Counted from the stretch's first letter, positions 1 through 13,900 are shown. The stretch is 64,000 nt of DNA from Didymodactylos carnosus (GCA_905250885.1 CAJNOQ010000136.1:1-64000); one strand, 5' to 3'. Notes: generated by a model not told the origin, from the letters alone. Numbers and translations are program-made.

Positions 1-256
1 CAAATCAGAAGATTCTGATCTGCCCAGTTTGTAGTGCTCATCAAGGTACCGATTTCACTAAGGTATTCACAGTTATCAAACACGTTTCAGCTGAGTTTTA
101 AAAAACTTGTTTTCTGACTTAAAGGCAAAATTCAACCTTTCCTTCAACAAAATCTTGAAAACTCAGCTGAAACGTGTTTGATAACTGTGAATACCTTAGT
201 GAAATCGGTACCTTGATGAGCACTACAAACTGGGCAGATCAGAATCTTCTGATTTG
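1..256. repeat. Perfect 99-bp inverted repeat at the window edge
   Basis: Bases 1-99 are the exact reverse complement of 158-256, around a 58-bp spacer. The left arm begins at the window edge, so the repeat may be longer. Each arm, read inward, has an open frame containing a CPVC motif. On the minus strand this frame continues beyond the arm to 353, while the left copy ends in a stop just inside the spacer. No mismatch is visible, which suggests recent duplication or ongoing gene conversion. I do not recognise the encoded peptide. It could be a foldback transposon end or a palindromic segmental duplication. Confidence 0.85.
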
Positions 257-2653
257 TAGCGTTGTAATGCACTTCTTGCGGCTGGCATTTCGTGGAATTA
301 GGCAGGAAGAACTTATCGGACAAAACAGATATTAGATTCGTGATCAGTATCAAACGTAACCTCTGGAGAGCTATGCTTCATACAAATTGCATCGATCATC
401 TAGAAGGATTTCCTCATTAGGCGTCTGCAGAAATCAGACTAAAAATACTAGTTCTACAGGCTCTCACTAAACTGACTTTTCCTGCATATCTCTACTGTTG
501 TTTGAGTACTATTTTTGGTCTTATAATAGACTTCGCTTCACTTTAACGCTGGCATTGTCACTGGAAAATATCCAGAAAAATTCACTTGTAAGTGATCTAT
601 TTAACGGTAGTAACTACTACATTAGATAAGTATATAGCCTAAAGACAAAAGGTTTAATGAACGGAAATACGTCAACTGTCATAGTTATATGAAATTAGAA
701 ACAAACAAAAGTTGTCTATAGTAAAGAAAATATGAGACATATATGTTCACGGGCCAATAAAAATTCTATATTTGTGTTAAAGAAAAAATATAGAGGTTTT
801 CACAAATAATGCAACGAGAAGTCCCATAGGATCTTCTGATTAGAACAAAATATTTACAACATTTTAAGTTTCTTTTATCCAAAATTGGCAAAAAACCACA
901 TTTTTCTTTTAAATAAAAATAGATCTTCTTCATCGAGAGAATAGATTTTACGTTCAATAATTTGGTACAAACAATTTATCTTATACAAACTAATTTTAGA
1001 TTATATATGAATAAAAATCACTGCTATTTTTAATTTTGATATAATCTTTTTTCTCCTAATTAGACATGATTACATGTCGTTCTTTTATTATTGTTCTTCT
1101 CCGCGCACACATAGACATATTTCATTAAAATCAGAAAATAATAGACTTTTTCTTTGTTCAATTTATTTATCTATCTACATTCTCTCTATTCCCAACTGTC
1201 TTTTTTTTTAAGATACAGATTTAATAGATTTCACCATATAATTCTGTCAAATACCATCATCAACTACATTGGAGATAGAAAAATAAAAAAAAGAATATTC
1301 GATTTACTAGATCATTTCAAACTTACATACATAATTTACAAACTTTATAAAGCTTACCCTCCATCACGCTTTTCAAGAAATAACAATAGAAAAATTATTG
1401 ATTAAAACCAAAAATAGTTTCGTTGACAAGAGAGGGCGAGAAATATTGAACAATGCAACTACAATAGACAAACAAGTGTTTTATGTGAGTGTCATTTTGT
1501 ACTTTAAATTATATAAAACATATTTTCGAGAACAGAGAAAGTTAAGAGCATACTAGTAAGTCTCGATTAAGTATGATAACAACTTTCTCATAATAATATT
1601 TTACGTAGTTATTGCTGTACAATCAACTCTAAAACTCGGCTAACTAAAAATTTAAAATCGGAGAGAGATATTAAATTTTTAATTCGATTACATCAAACAG
1701 AAATAAATCCGTTCTAGTATAATACTTAAACCTATGAGAAAACACAAAATCAATTTTGTATGAATAGGAACGAGAATACGTAAACTATCTCCCTTCATTG
1801 TTCCTAGTCTATATGTTGTACAATAACTGAAATTGTTCTTAAAAATGACTTAATTTTATTCATATTTTCTTTCTTTTTGTTCTTGAAAAATATTTTGTAC
1901 TATAACTATGAGGTTTTACAAGTGTCAGATATAGATCACCATACTGTTTTTTTCAGTTCTAAAAGTTTACCGTTAATGTGAACATTTGACAGTGTGAGTT
2001 CGATTCATTTATTTATTTATGTTTGGAATGGAAAAATTTGAAATTTATTATTTATTTGTTGAGGAAACAAAACTAATCTGAATAGATAAAGTAGACGGAT
2101 AATAAAAGCTGAAGTTTTTTATTTTTTTGCGTCTGACAACAAGATCAAATTATTAGTAAGTCATCGATTGATCCTGATACAGCAAATAAATCGAGAAATC
2201 GCCTTCTCCCATTTCTTCCATCCTTAATTATGTCATTACTCAGTGATTATGTAAAACTAGACATGACTTTTATTAGTTCCTTGGTTAGGTTATATGTCCT
2301 GATTATATTTAATTTGAGGTTGAATGAAGAACTTGGAAAATATAATTTCCTCTTTTTTTTTTCTTCTTTTATTTACGAAGATGTTCTTACGTTACACGGC
2401 AGATCCAGGTTAATTTGTACTGGTTGATATCGTATAATTCAGAAAAGGCTAAGAAATGTACTATTTGTGGAGGGCTATCGTTCAAACTGTTTATACTCTT
2501 GCAACCAACTCTTACAACCATCTAGTTGTTAAAGTTCACTATAGAACCGAAATATATCAATATAATTTTATTTTTTATATTAGACCTCGTTTATCTATCG
2601 TATTAATCTATTCTTCTAATCTCTTTCTATAATTCGAAGAAAAAATTGACTAG
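257..2653. other. AT-rich stretch without a recognised gene
   Basis: I see no conserved domain, no exon chain and no RNA gene. The short open frames at 766-957, 1154-1405 and 2230-2427 have low-complexity AT-driven composition and no recognisable motif. Confidence 0.6.
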
Positions 2654-3359
2654 TTCATGATTGAGACCACTTTTTTTTTGATGATTATTAATTAGATTTA
2701 AAAAGTGGTCTCAATTTGGAAATGAAAATTTTACAGTAGAAAATCTCTACAATTTTCTACAACTCTACAATGTCTACAACAATGTCACAACTACAATGTC
2801 TACAACAATGTCACAACTACAATGTCTACAACATGTTTTAGAAGAACCAACAACTCCAATACCTCAAATTTATGATCAACAAGTGAAAAAATTAGTACTT
2901 TGTGAGTTTTCATTGATCAAATTAATTTAATTTCATTAATTAAAGAATTGTTATACTTTTTTTTAGAGAAGGGAGAATGAAAATGCTGTCACGATTCCAG
3001 TATTTGATTCTATTAGACAACCATAGCTACCGTTATATAGTTGTGTTAGATAATGATTCTAATTCTAAAGATGATGATGATGAGTATGAACCTAAAATAT
3101 AACTGTCCTACTTTTTTTTATGTCTGTACAGTAGCCAATCATTCCTAATTAAATAGTGATTCAAAATTATAAACAGTGTACAAAGTATGTGAAAAGAACA
3201 AACGCTCTATTCCAAATTGAGATCACATTTTATTTGTATAAGAAATATGCATTTCAAATTGAGACCGCTTTTTCTACTATAAAATTTTCATTTTCAAATT
3301 GAGACCACTTTTTAAATCTAATTAATAATCATAAAAAAAAAAGTGGTCTCAATCATGAA
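2654..3359. mobile_element. DNA element with nested terminal palindromes (~706 bp)
   Basis: The ends are inverted repeats of about 88 bp (2654-2741 and 3271-3359) with only a few differences, starting TTCATGATTGAGACCAC. Each end is itself a hairpin, because GAGACCACTTTTT recurs in reverse orientation about 50 bp inward. Further copies of the CAAATTGAGACC core lie near 3214 and 3255. Inside, a tandem CTACAATGT repeat (about 2756-2835) is followed by a possible coding remnant ending in an acidic tail (DDDDEYEP, stop near 3100). That remnant is interrupted by a plausible 60-bp intron (about 2901-2967). It may be the 3' end of a transposase gene in a deleted derivative. I could not define a target-site duplication, so the superfamily is open. 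Confidence 0.75.
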
Positions 3360-5197
3360 GCCTCGAAAAAACTATCTGGATGCATATGAATGATCGATTG
3401 CAACCAGTCGTATATCAAAAATGAGAGCATTTTATCAATTAAGTTTAAAAATAGTTTCAATTAAAATATATGTCTTAAAATAAAAATTTTACTAGACTAT
3501 AAATATTGAATATATTTATATACTTCATACATTATCTTTTCTCTTTTGTAGTGTTATTAAATCGAGCGTATAACTAGCTTTCTTTTTTTTTTCTCTCACT
3601 TTTTCTGTAAAAATGACACTTAAAATGTAATAAAACACAAAATGACTTCAATTTTTTAAGTCATTCTATCGACTGAGTATTAAAAACTACTATTAATTCT
3701 CATATACGATAAGACAGGTAGGAGTGTTTTTAAAGAGATAATCTAATTCATATGTAGAAAATTGTTTTTTCTTCTATTATGCATCAATTATCAAAAATTT
3801 TAAACTATAACAGATGTCAAAATGTCATATATAGAATTATACATTGTAAATATCATTAATTGTCAGTGAAAAGTGTGTACTATTAAAAATAAAGTTATTT
3901 AAGACAAAAAATATATATTGAATGTTGTTATTTCTTTTAAAGAAGAAAAAAGTCTTGTAAAAAAAGATATTTTGTTGATAACAATTATTTGTACGTATTT
4001 ATAAAATTTTTGACATAGACACAATAGAATTTGAATGATAGAACTAGTCGATTTATTCAATTATATATTTTTTGTTCTATATACTACTACTTTTTCAAAA
4101 AAGATAACAGAATTTTCCTGTATTGTTTAGAGAAAATTAAAGGTAAAAAAACGTTTCTTTTCTTTTTAAAGCTTTTATTATTTCTAATATCTTGATATAT
4201 AATATAACTGTATCTAACACATATAAACAAAATTAATAATTAGAAAATATTTCTAGATGTTAGAGTATAAAATTTAGATGAGATTTTTTTTTTTTTTTCT
4301 TTTTTACCTTTATAAAGAGACCTTGAATATAAATTAATTAAATAAGATAATTTTCTTTGTATTATATATTTTTATTTTTAAATGAAAGGTGTAACAGCTT
4401 ATCTTTATCATTGTTGATTGTATGTCATCATCAATTAGAGAAATTATTAATTATTCATTTGAAAGTTTATATGTGTAATGATAATAATATGAAAAAGAAT
4501 CAAGATCAATTATAATTGTCTTTCCACAATTTGTTTCTAATTTATTCTCTTATCTCTCAATTCATTCTAATAAATTTTTTTTCTCAGTTCATCTCACTTT
4601 TTTTAGTCTCAATTTGTCCTGATTTTTAAATATTTATTTTGTATAAGTTTTCTTATATTTAACTTAATTTTCAGAAATGGAAACAAAAAAATATTATTAT
4701 TCTCTAAATCTTCAAAGTTAGTATTATTTCATCTCGTGTGTATTTTCTCATCGTTATAACAGCTGTATTAATAATGATCTTTACTTTTATCTTGAGTACA
4801 CGAATGTTGTGTTCCATCTTTTATCATGACTATATCTTGTGAACATAACGAAATGACACTTGCACAATTATGATCTCTGCATTTTTACTGATTACTATTC
4901 TTATTATTTCATTTTTGAATGTTTTTGTAAACTGATAATCATCTAAATTACAATATAGATTTACTTTTTTTCCGGTTTCTGTGAAACTTAACATTTGCAA
5001 TATTTCTTCACTCACACGAGAACTTTTTGAACAAATGTAAGTCTCTCTACTGTCTGCTTTAGACATGTTTCTGTACATATTTTTATTTATTTTATTCTGA
5101 CCAACATGGACGAAACCGGTTGTTATTTTGAAGAACAATATAAATGTGAATAGAAGAGAAGTTATAAATAATAAGTATTTAAATTATATTTAAATCA
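3360..5197. other. AT-rich stretch without a recognised gene
   Basis: The sequence is A/T runs and short imperfect repeats. A 102-codon minus-strand open frame at 4830-5138 shows no family motif and no flanking exon, so I do not call it a gene. Confidence 0.55.
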
Positions 5198-5522
5198 TTT
5201 TGTTTTGTTTATAAATCGTAAACTAAACGATGCAGACAACTGTGACACGTCTTATATTGAAGAAAAAACTGTTATGAACATTTTAAAACGTGTCTCAGTT
5301 CTGTAACATGTCTCGTTTTAAAGATCTGATACAAATAGTGGCAACTACTTTTCGCACATTTAAACTTTGTAGAATTGAACAGTAGTTGTATCAGATCTTT
5401 ATAACGAGACATGTTACAGGACTGAGATACGTTTTAAAATGTTCATAACAGTTTTTTCTTCAATGTAAGACGTGTCACAGTTATCTACATCGTTTAGTTT
5501 ACGATTTATAAACAAAACAAAA
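5198..5522. mobile_element. Foldback MITE, 137-bp arms (~325 bp)
   Basis: 5198-5334 and 5386-5522 are near-perfect inverted repeats around a 51-bp loop, with outer ends ATTTTGTTTTG and CAAAACAAAAT. A few substitutions separate the arms. There is no coding capacity. The transcript would form a long hairpin. A small separate hairpin (CACACCACTA and TAGTGGTGTG) lies just downstream at about 5573-5633. Confidence 0.85.
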
Positions 5523-6933
5523 TAATGAACAAATCATTACGGAATTCCTTTACGGTAGCAGAGTTAACTGTTCACACCACTAAGAAAAAAAGTTTCGAGA
5601 CAAATTGAGACTAAACTGTTATAATAGTGGTGTGTAAGTTCACCGTAGTATATTGTTGACATTTTATAAATATATAAATAGGAAAAAAGAGTAACCTTTT
5701 TTATTTTGAAGAACTATAAGTACAAATAGCATGTAAACTAGACAATTTACTTTCACTCTTTGATCTCTTCAGGACAAAATTTTTTTTTAAAACAATTATA
5801 TGTAAAAAATGAATGCATTGCTTCCAAGAGAAGAAAACTTTATTGATGATTTAAAAGTTACATTTAACAAAGATGTTTCATTAATAGCATAAAACAGAAG
5901 ATACATCATGAATTTCTTAATTGTCAGGTTAGTAATAAAATAAAAATGGATTCTATTCTATTTTCTTCTATTATTCGAATATATTCAAGCGGCATGACAA
6001 TAAATAAAAAGAATTCATAATATTTCTGTCATGACATTGTTGTTTTTGGTTTTCGAACTTGTTTTATTCTCTATGTCTTATATGATTAAATATTGTTGCC
6101 AAACGGGTTGTCAATAACAGACTGTCATTTTTTTTTTTTTGTTGTTGTTATTGACCTATTACTCCTACATATCCGCGTATCGTAGTACTAAAAATAGTCT
6201 CGTGGTCTTTTTTTTTTTTGTATGTTCTCAAATCTATTTAACATTAAAGTATTTTCGTCAATTATTTTTTAGATTAGAACATCAATTTATAAATTAAAAT
6301 GGTGTAACGAGCAACAATTCTCATAATTAATAGAATAATGACAACACCTTCTTCACTATCGTTCATCCATGTTTCAATTGTAAGTAAATCAGAACAATTT
6401 ATTATTATTATTATTTGTTTTCTTCTTATTCTCTAAGTCTAAATAAAGTAGATTAATCACAACTATAAAATAATATTCCATTTCTCATGTAAACTATAGT
6501 CATACACTTTAAGAATTTAATCATGATGTTAGTCTCGATATGACTTAGCTAAAAATTATATAGAAAAAAAAAAAAGAAAATGAGAAAAAAAATAATTGAA
6601 AACATGTAGATACTATCTGAGTATTAGTACACCATATTCACTATAATTATTCTTACTTATTTATAGTAACAGTTTAAAATCTTTTAAGCTCATTTCGATA
6701 TATAAATATTTGAATTTTTTGAAATGAATCAACAAATACATTTATTATGTCAGATAAATACCTCTAATTTGATCAAAATATTATCTATTGTAACATCTGT
6801 AAATAGATAGTTATTAAAACATTTTTTATTTTTTCTATTGAATGTTACACTGTCTATAAACAAGTATATCTTTCATGTTCTCCAGAGACAATGACAGGAT
6901 ATTATACCGGCATTTATTTTTAGAATGATTAAA

Positions 6934-6965
<32 letters not shown>

Positions 6966-9426
6966 CACTATTTTACTCTAGGTATAAAAGTCAGAGCTCA
7001 AGTTTGTTTAGAATAATTGAAAAACAACAACAACGAACGTCTAGTCTTAACAGATGTTTAAAAGGGCACTTCCCTAGTGAAGATATGTTTTTTTTCTTCA
7101 AAATTCAACCTATTCACGTCTATGGTTCTCCAATGATAAGATATTTTTAGGAATAATTTGAGATTTTTTTTACCTATACAAAATGTTGAGTCTCAATTTT
7201 TTTTTTTTTTTTTGTAAAAGAAAACTAGTTCAATTAAGAATTGTAAAGTTAATTTATTATATCGATGAGAAGATTTATTTTAAATAAGTCTAACCTAATT
7301 CGATCAATTTTAAAATATTGATCGGAATACAAGTTACAAAAAAAAAAAAAAAAAAGATATTTTTAGATTCTATGATTTGTTGAGTTTGAGATTCATATCG
7401 AAGAAGTGAGAAAAAGAGAAACATGCAAAATACAGAAATACAAGATCAAAATATTTTTTACTGTAATACTTTTTTTTTCCGACTTTTGTTTTTTTTCTTT
7501 TTTTGAGTCTTAAGTAATGATGCTTCATATTTGGAATAAGTTAAAAGCGAAATCAACGATATCATTGATAAGTAATTGAATTGTTAGAAAAAAAAATTGT
7601 ATTTCTTAAAATTTTTTCACATCGAACAAATTTTCTTATACGATTTTATATTATTTCTTCAACAATGTTTATTTTATAATTAAATTTTTTATTAACTAAA
7701 ATCGGGTATTTTACATCAATCTACACAATCATATTACTATAAATGTATATGTGCGTATGTTAGTATTTTTACTGTGTAAAAAAATTTCCATCTTTGTGTC
7801 GTGGATGAATGAGTATATATTCCAGAATGAAGGAAGAAATAAGAAGAAAAAGAAGGGAAAAAATAAACTACTGTGCACTTTTTTTGTTTCTTCTTATAAA
7901 AACTAACATTGACTTTTTTGGATCATATAGTACTGTTTATCAATTAAGTATGAGTATCATAAATATCTGTTGTTGATTGACATTTCTATTTGATTAGTTA
8001 AATTTTGTAAACACAAGAAATTAAAATCAAAACAAATTTTTAGTTTTTTTTTTGTAATAGAATCACATTATAATTCAACAAAGAACAACTACTTAAATTA
8101 TTATGCGTTTTTAGTTTCTTTTATCCACTATTTTAACAGAATATAAGTGAAATAACTGTAAGAAAGTTTCTCTTCATGAACAAACAAATATTTCTAAAAA
8201 AAAAAAAACATATTTGAAATAAAAATACAAAAAAAATGTTCTACTTTTTTTTCTTCTTTGAAATTTTTTCCGCCCTTTAGATATTTAAAAGTGACAACCC
8301 TGATTCGGAAATCTATTGTTAAATCATGTTAACCTGCTGTTCTTCCTCTCTTACAACACTCAACATTATAGAATATCCAAGTGAAGTGAAAAAAAAAAAC
8401 TAAAATTTGTTTTTTCTTTTAATATGCAAATAATAATATATAATCTACTTTTCCTTTTAAAACTGTTTTTTTTTTTTCTTTTTTCAATTTTTCCCTATCA
8501 TTAGTATATCATCATTAGTAGATAATTCTTTGATCACGTCTATCTTTAATTAGAATTATATATCTTATCTACTTAGCTAAAAACGTAAAAAAAAAGATTA
8601 AAAAAAGAAAGAAGGAAGGAGAAGATCTAAGAGAGACATTTATTGTTTATTATTAAAGAGAGATCGAGATATAAAAATAAGTTTTTTCTTTTGTTTATAT
8701 TAAAGTATGAAAGAAACACGCACAAAAAAAAAAAATAGTACAAAAAGAAAAAAAAAAATTAATTCTTTTAGATATACATCACATCAGTTACTGATTTTAT
8801 TCTTTAAAAATAAGTATAATGTTAAGACAAACATTAATATTCAAAAATCTTCATTTTACATAGACTATTTAAAACATGTGAAATACTAGATCATTCTAGG
8901 TAAGATTGAATAATTTACCGTACAACAACTGGCTTTTTTGCATAATATAAGTGATAGAAATAGTAGAAATAAACTCATCTTTATTCACATTATAGTAAAT
9001 ATCTTTTATTTGCGAGTAATGTGTTACCCCTTAAGAAATCATTCACTATAAGTGATAGTTATTTTGCAGTAGTAGATTAATTAATTATAAATTCTTTTTT
9101 TCATCTGTTGAAAATAAAAATAATTCATAACTATAAACATCAAAGAAGTTAATTTATTACCATTCTTAAAATTTTTGATTTCATATTTTAATAAGAAGAA
9201 TTTTATTTTTTTTTTCTATATATCAAACAAACTACTATCCATTTCTAAAAAAAAAATAGAATTGATTATACTGTATTTTGAATATGTTTTTGAACAAAAA
9301 TAAATAGAGATGCTCAGTTTTCTTTGTTCGGTAGAGAAGAACACGAGGTATGTTGTCGTGAAATAATGTCAATAAATTTCAAACTACTTTTTGAATGTCG
9401 AGTTTTGAGAGATACATCAGTCTCGG
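5523..9426. other. AT-rich intergenic DNA with microsatellite
   Basis: No gene is recognised. The stretch contains long A or T runs and a compound (CA)n(TA)n microsatellite at 6934-6965. A Lys/Asn-rich open frame at 8707-8889 is a by-product of poly-A sequence. Confidence 0.55.
6934..6965. repeat. Compound CA/TA microsatellite
   Basis: About eight CA units run directly into about eight TA units. Slippage polymorphism is likely. Confidence 0.9.
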
Positions 9427-9824
9427 CATGCACCAGTTATATAACTGATGTTAGGGGAAAATGTTATAACACGGTTATTAAGAATTGTTCAGACTTGTGG
9501 AACGTCTCATTTTGTAGCGAAATATTTGTTCTATGTATTGGTTAAAATAAAAGAAGTTTAAAGTTAACTGTGACAAAAATAAGAGCATTCGTAAATGCCA
9601 TAACTGTACATGATAACTGATTATCAGTTATATAAGCTTCTTCAGTAATTCGTTAGAAACGCTTCTCTTTTCCAACCTTTAATTTTATCTTCCATACAAA
9701 TACATAAAACAAACATTTCTCTACAAAAAAAGGCATTCTGCAAGTCTGAGTGATTCTTAATAATCGTGTTATAACAAGTTTCCGGGATACCTGAAAAATC
9801 AGTCGCAAATAACCGGTGTATCAG
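9427..9824. repeat. Degenerate inverted-repeat element (~400 bp)
   Basis: The best-paired part is GTTATAACACGGTTATTAAG at 9463-9482, which matches the reverse complement of 9756-9775 with one mismatch. Similarity of roughly 70-80 percent continues for about 50 bp either side, with small gaps. It looks like an old foldback or MITE copy. The 73-codon open frame within the left arm is therefore unlikely to be a gene. Confidence 0.6.
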
Positions 9825-10983
9825 TCTACTTTTCCAGAAAAATAATTACAATGCAGCTTTTTACACAAGAAGATAGACCGAAGTGTCATCTTCAAAACAA
9901 GAGGCAAATGAGATGTTAGTATTCAGTGGTTCAGGTGTAGAGACCTGCAATACGATCCGAAGTCGGATTCGAATTTGATTACGAAATCTGTTCGATTTGA
10001 AATTTTCTTCAATGACAGTTTCTTCTTCTTTTTATAAAATGTTCAATACTAGAGCTAATCAATTTTAAGCGTTCTTTTAGAAAACAAATAGGAAACAGCA
10101 ATTCCACAAGCATTTTATGACTTTTTACGTCTCAAAGCTCAAATTTTTAACTAACTATCGGACCGGATTCGGGCTTGATAAGTTTAACCCGCGTAGTACT
10201 CTTTTCGAGTGTAATATAATTAAATAAATATATTATATAAATATAAATTTGCTTGGAGCCCACGAAATTGATACGTAGGTTGAAGTGATCTTGAAATCAC
10301 AATGGAGATAGTAATCTACTAATGAATTTCTTAATCTTAGATGAAACTACCTTGAAACACTAATTTTCATAAAACATGATTTTCACCTGGTATATTTAAA
10401 TGTTTTTATAAAAACAAACATTATCATCAAATTTGGCGTGATTAATTACTATCTAATGATTACTATCGTAAAGAACTCTTAGAATGACGAGACGATTGTA
10501 GTGGAATTTTACGAATGACAGATGTAAACGTGTAAATGTATAAGAATTAACTTAGCAAAATATGATCTAGATAGTGAAAAGCGTACTCTAGTAATATTCA
10601 CAACTAAACAGTTCATAGACTTTCTCTCTCTCACTCTTTGTCACTCTCACACATATTGCTACATTATTTAATTTTTTATTTCTCTATATGATTTTCTAAA
10701 AATAACTTTCATCATCCTTCTTTCTTTTTTTTTCGTTGTTGTTGTTCAATGAACAGAACCAAGGAAATCGAAAAAATGATCTTCAAGATAATATAAATGA
10801 ATGAAGAGAGTAAGAAAAATACGAAATAAGTCAACATAAAACAATAAATCAGCTTATTTTATATTATTATAAGTCGACTAAGAATAAAGTCTTTATTCAT
10901 GTGTAGTAATTGTTCTCGTATTCTTCTTATACTCGCCTATCATAATTAATTTGTCTGTGTTGTTTTTTTTTCTTTTTCTGAAG
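9825..10983. other. Upstream region of the receptor gene
   Basis: No complete exon is identified. The receptor reading frame begins after a good acceptor (T-rich tract ending CTGAAG at 10983), so at least one upstream exon with the start codon and N-terminus probably lies in this stretch or further left. Two GC-richer patches (about 9938-9990 and 10158-10205) resemble decayed ends of the TAGAGATC-type MITE seen at 39158. Confidence 0.5.
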
Positions 10984-13900
10984 GAAACTAATTATAAGAT
11001 ATGGATTATTCCACAAAAAAATAAAACAACGATCACAACAAATAGTGAAGTTTTCTCCAGTGAACAACATCCAATATCAAATATTATGTGGTTCAGATTT
11101 TTACTTATTATTGGTAAGAATAGATTTAAATTTTATTAAATTCTAAAATATTTTATTGAAAAGGAAGACGAAAAATCATACCATGTCAAAAATTCAATTT
11201 ATTCTGATATACGAACATAATAAATTAAGTATAGATTGTCAAAAAATAGAAAATTTATTTTAAAAATATACTTTTGATTATAGTAGATGTTTTATATTTT
11301 TCAACGGTCATTTTATATAGCTTTCATAAGGTTATAGCTATCCTTCACAAAAACTAGTATGTAACAGTAGAATATATATCTGAGAAATATACTTTCTCTA
11401 TTTTTATTATGACAGAACAAACGAAAGATTTTTTAAAGATTGTCACATCGTAATAGATAATAAAAAAACAACAATAACAACACATCTCTATTCTAGTGCT
11501 TATTTATCCGTGATATAATTATTTTCTAAATGGATACTAATTAAATTCATTAATAAAGTTGAGATAAATATATACAAATATATTTTTCTATTCTATTTTG
11601 ATTTGAAGTTTATTTTATTTTATTTTTATTTTTATTTTAGTTATATTTGTGACAGCAGCCGGAAATATACTGGTTTGTTTGGCTATTGCACGAGAACGAA
11701 AATTACAAAATACAACAAATTATTTTTTAATGTCACTTGCTATTGCTGATTGTATGGTTGCCCTTCTAGTTATGCCAATGGGAATGATTGCAGAAGCATT
11801 CGGTAGATTATTTAAATAAAAAAAAAATACCACGCACGATATTGTTTTTCTTCCTCTCCTTCTTCTCCAGTCCATTAAGTTAATTTATTTGATCATCTTT
11901 TTCATTACTGAATTAACTCAAATAAAAGAAATAACGACAGAATCTAATAAAAACTAGCAATATTTTTTGAGAAAATATTGATTTAACTTATAAAGAAAAT
12001 ATCTGTAAATCAAGAACTCTTATACTATTTTTTTTTTTTTGCTCATTTAAGGTCATTTTCCTTTACCACATTATTGTTGTGTTATATTTGCTACTGCTGA
12101 TGTATTATGTTGTACATCATCAATATGGCATATGTCAACAATGTCAATGGATCGTTATTTTACTATACGTTTTCCATTTCGTTATGGTCGTAATAAAACA
12201 AAACGTATTATGTTATTAAAAATTATTGCTGTTTGGGCTATTTCATTAGCCATATCGTCACCTATATTCGTTTTAGGCATTGTTGATCGTCGCAATGTAC
12301 TTATTAATGGTATATGTGCACCAAATAATGCTACTTTTAAAGTTATTGGCGGTGTATTTGCATTTTATATTCCATTTATTATTATGATTGTTACTTATGC
12401 ATTGACAATGCGTTCATTAAGAAACGTTTTAGTTCATAAACGGCGTTATAATAGAGAACGTCGTCGTGATCAAACATTTCGTCCATTAGCCACGATTATA
12501 AATCAATATGCTGAAATAGCACATGAATTACGTAAAACAGGTAGAACAACGACAACAACAACAAAGACAGTTGTTAAAAAAATTCCATATGCAATAATTA
12601 CTACGACAACAGCGTCACCAATCGATAAAAATCATCAATTTTTTTTCTCATCAAATGGGACATTATTGATGGATCAAAAAAATGATACAAATCGATATGG
12701 TTCATTTACAACAAGCAATGGTCAAGTAGTAAATATATCTCCAACATATATGAAACCATCAGATCACGAAACAAATCATTTAACAATTGCTTATATTAAA
12801 CATCATTCAAAGAAAAAACAATACGATGTTATGCAAAGAAAAGATTGTGATATGAGTACTGTTTATGAAATGACAGAATATTCAAAATCATCATCAAGCA
12901 GCGATTATAGACTTGCAACATCCTCATGTGTTCATCAACGTCGATCAGTTGTTATTGTTGATCAAACATCAACTCATCCATGTGAACAACAATCATATAG
13001 TGAAAGTCAAAATAAGGAAGAACAAAAAATAGAATTTTTAAATACAAATCAATTGAAAGAAGTTGCTATTATAGAAAATCAAATTTCAGAAGTTGTTAAA
13101 GAAGAATCAGACGGTAAATAAGTATTCTAACATACTCAGAAAATCTATTAAAATGATTCTCTATGCCCAACCATTTATTTAAGGAGTATTTTGAGTACTC
13201 GAAAATACGCTTTCGATGGGTCCTAGAAAAATGAGACTTCGAACCCTCGATATAAGCGTTCGAGGGGTTATCGAATTCGAACCTTCTCGGGTTTCAGATA
13301 CGTAGCAAGCCGTCGAACAGAGATATTCGGGACCCAAGCAGACGAAAAGACTTCCGAGCCCTCGTCGGATTCTCGAGCGATGAGGACTCGGAAGTTACGA
13401 GCATCTCTGTTCGACAGCTCGGACTTTCTCGAGGGCACGCTGCCTATCTGAAACCCGAGGGCCCGAAACCGATAACTCCTCGAACGTTTATCTCAAGAGT
13501 CCGACAGTATTTTTCAAGAGATCGAGTCCTCGCGACGAGGGCCCATTTTCAAATACTCGTCACATCCCTCGAGCGACTTTTCTCGTCTGCACGGGTGAGT
13601 TGTAGCAAAATTCAAGGTAAATAGAGGGATCATTAGAAGAATTCCCTAATGAGAAAAACAATATTTTATACTACTGTGAAAATGTGTACAAGAAAACGAA
13701 TACGGTAATCAATCAGTTGAACTTCTATTCAAAAATTCTCGCGACGCATTTATCAACACTGTGTTGTATCTTTTAATCGCGAAAAATAATTATATAGTTA
13801 AAGGATTTATAAGCAACATAACAGTCATAACTTAAAAATCAACGTTTCTGATATATGAGGATACAGTACCTCTACTATACACGCTAATATTTGTCTTACT

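Noticed and set aside
1154-1405. An 83-codon plus-strand open frame with tyrosine- and lysine-rich sequence.
   Set aside because: No recognisable motif, no flanking exon structure, and composition explained by AT-rich DNA.
4830-5138. A 102-codon minus-strand open frame.
   Set aside because: Longest frame in the left intergenic DNA, but without family motifs or supporting exons. Length alone is not convincing here.
9324-9545. A 73-codon open frame.
   Set aside because: It overlaps the left arm of a decayed inverted-repeat element and has no domain.
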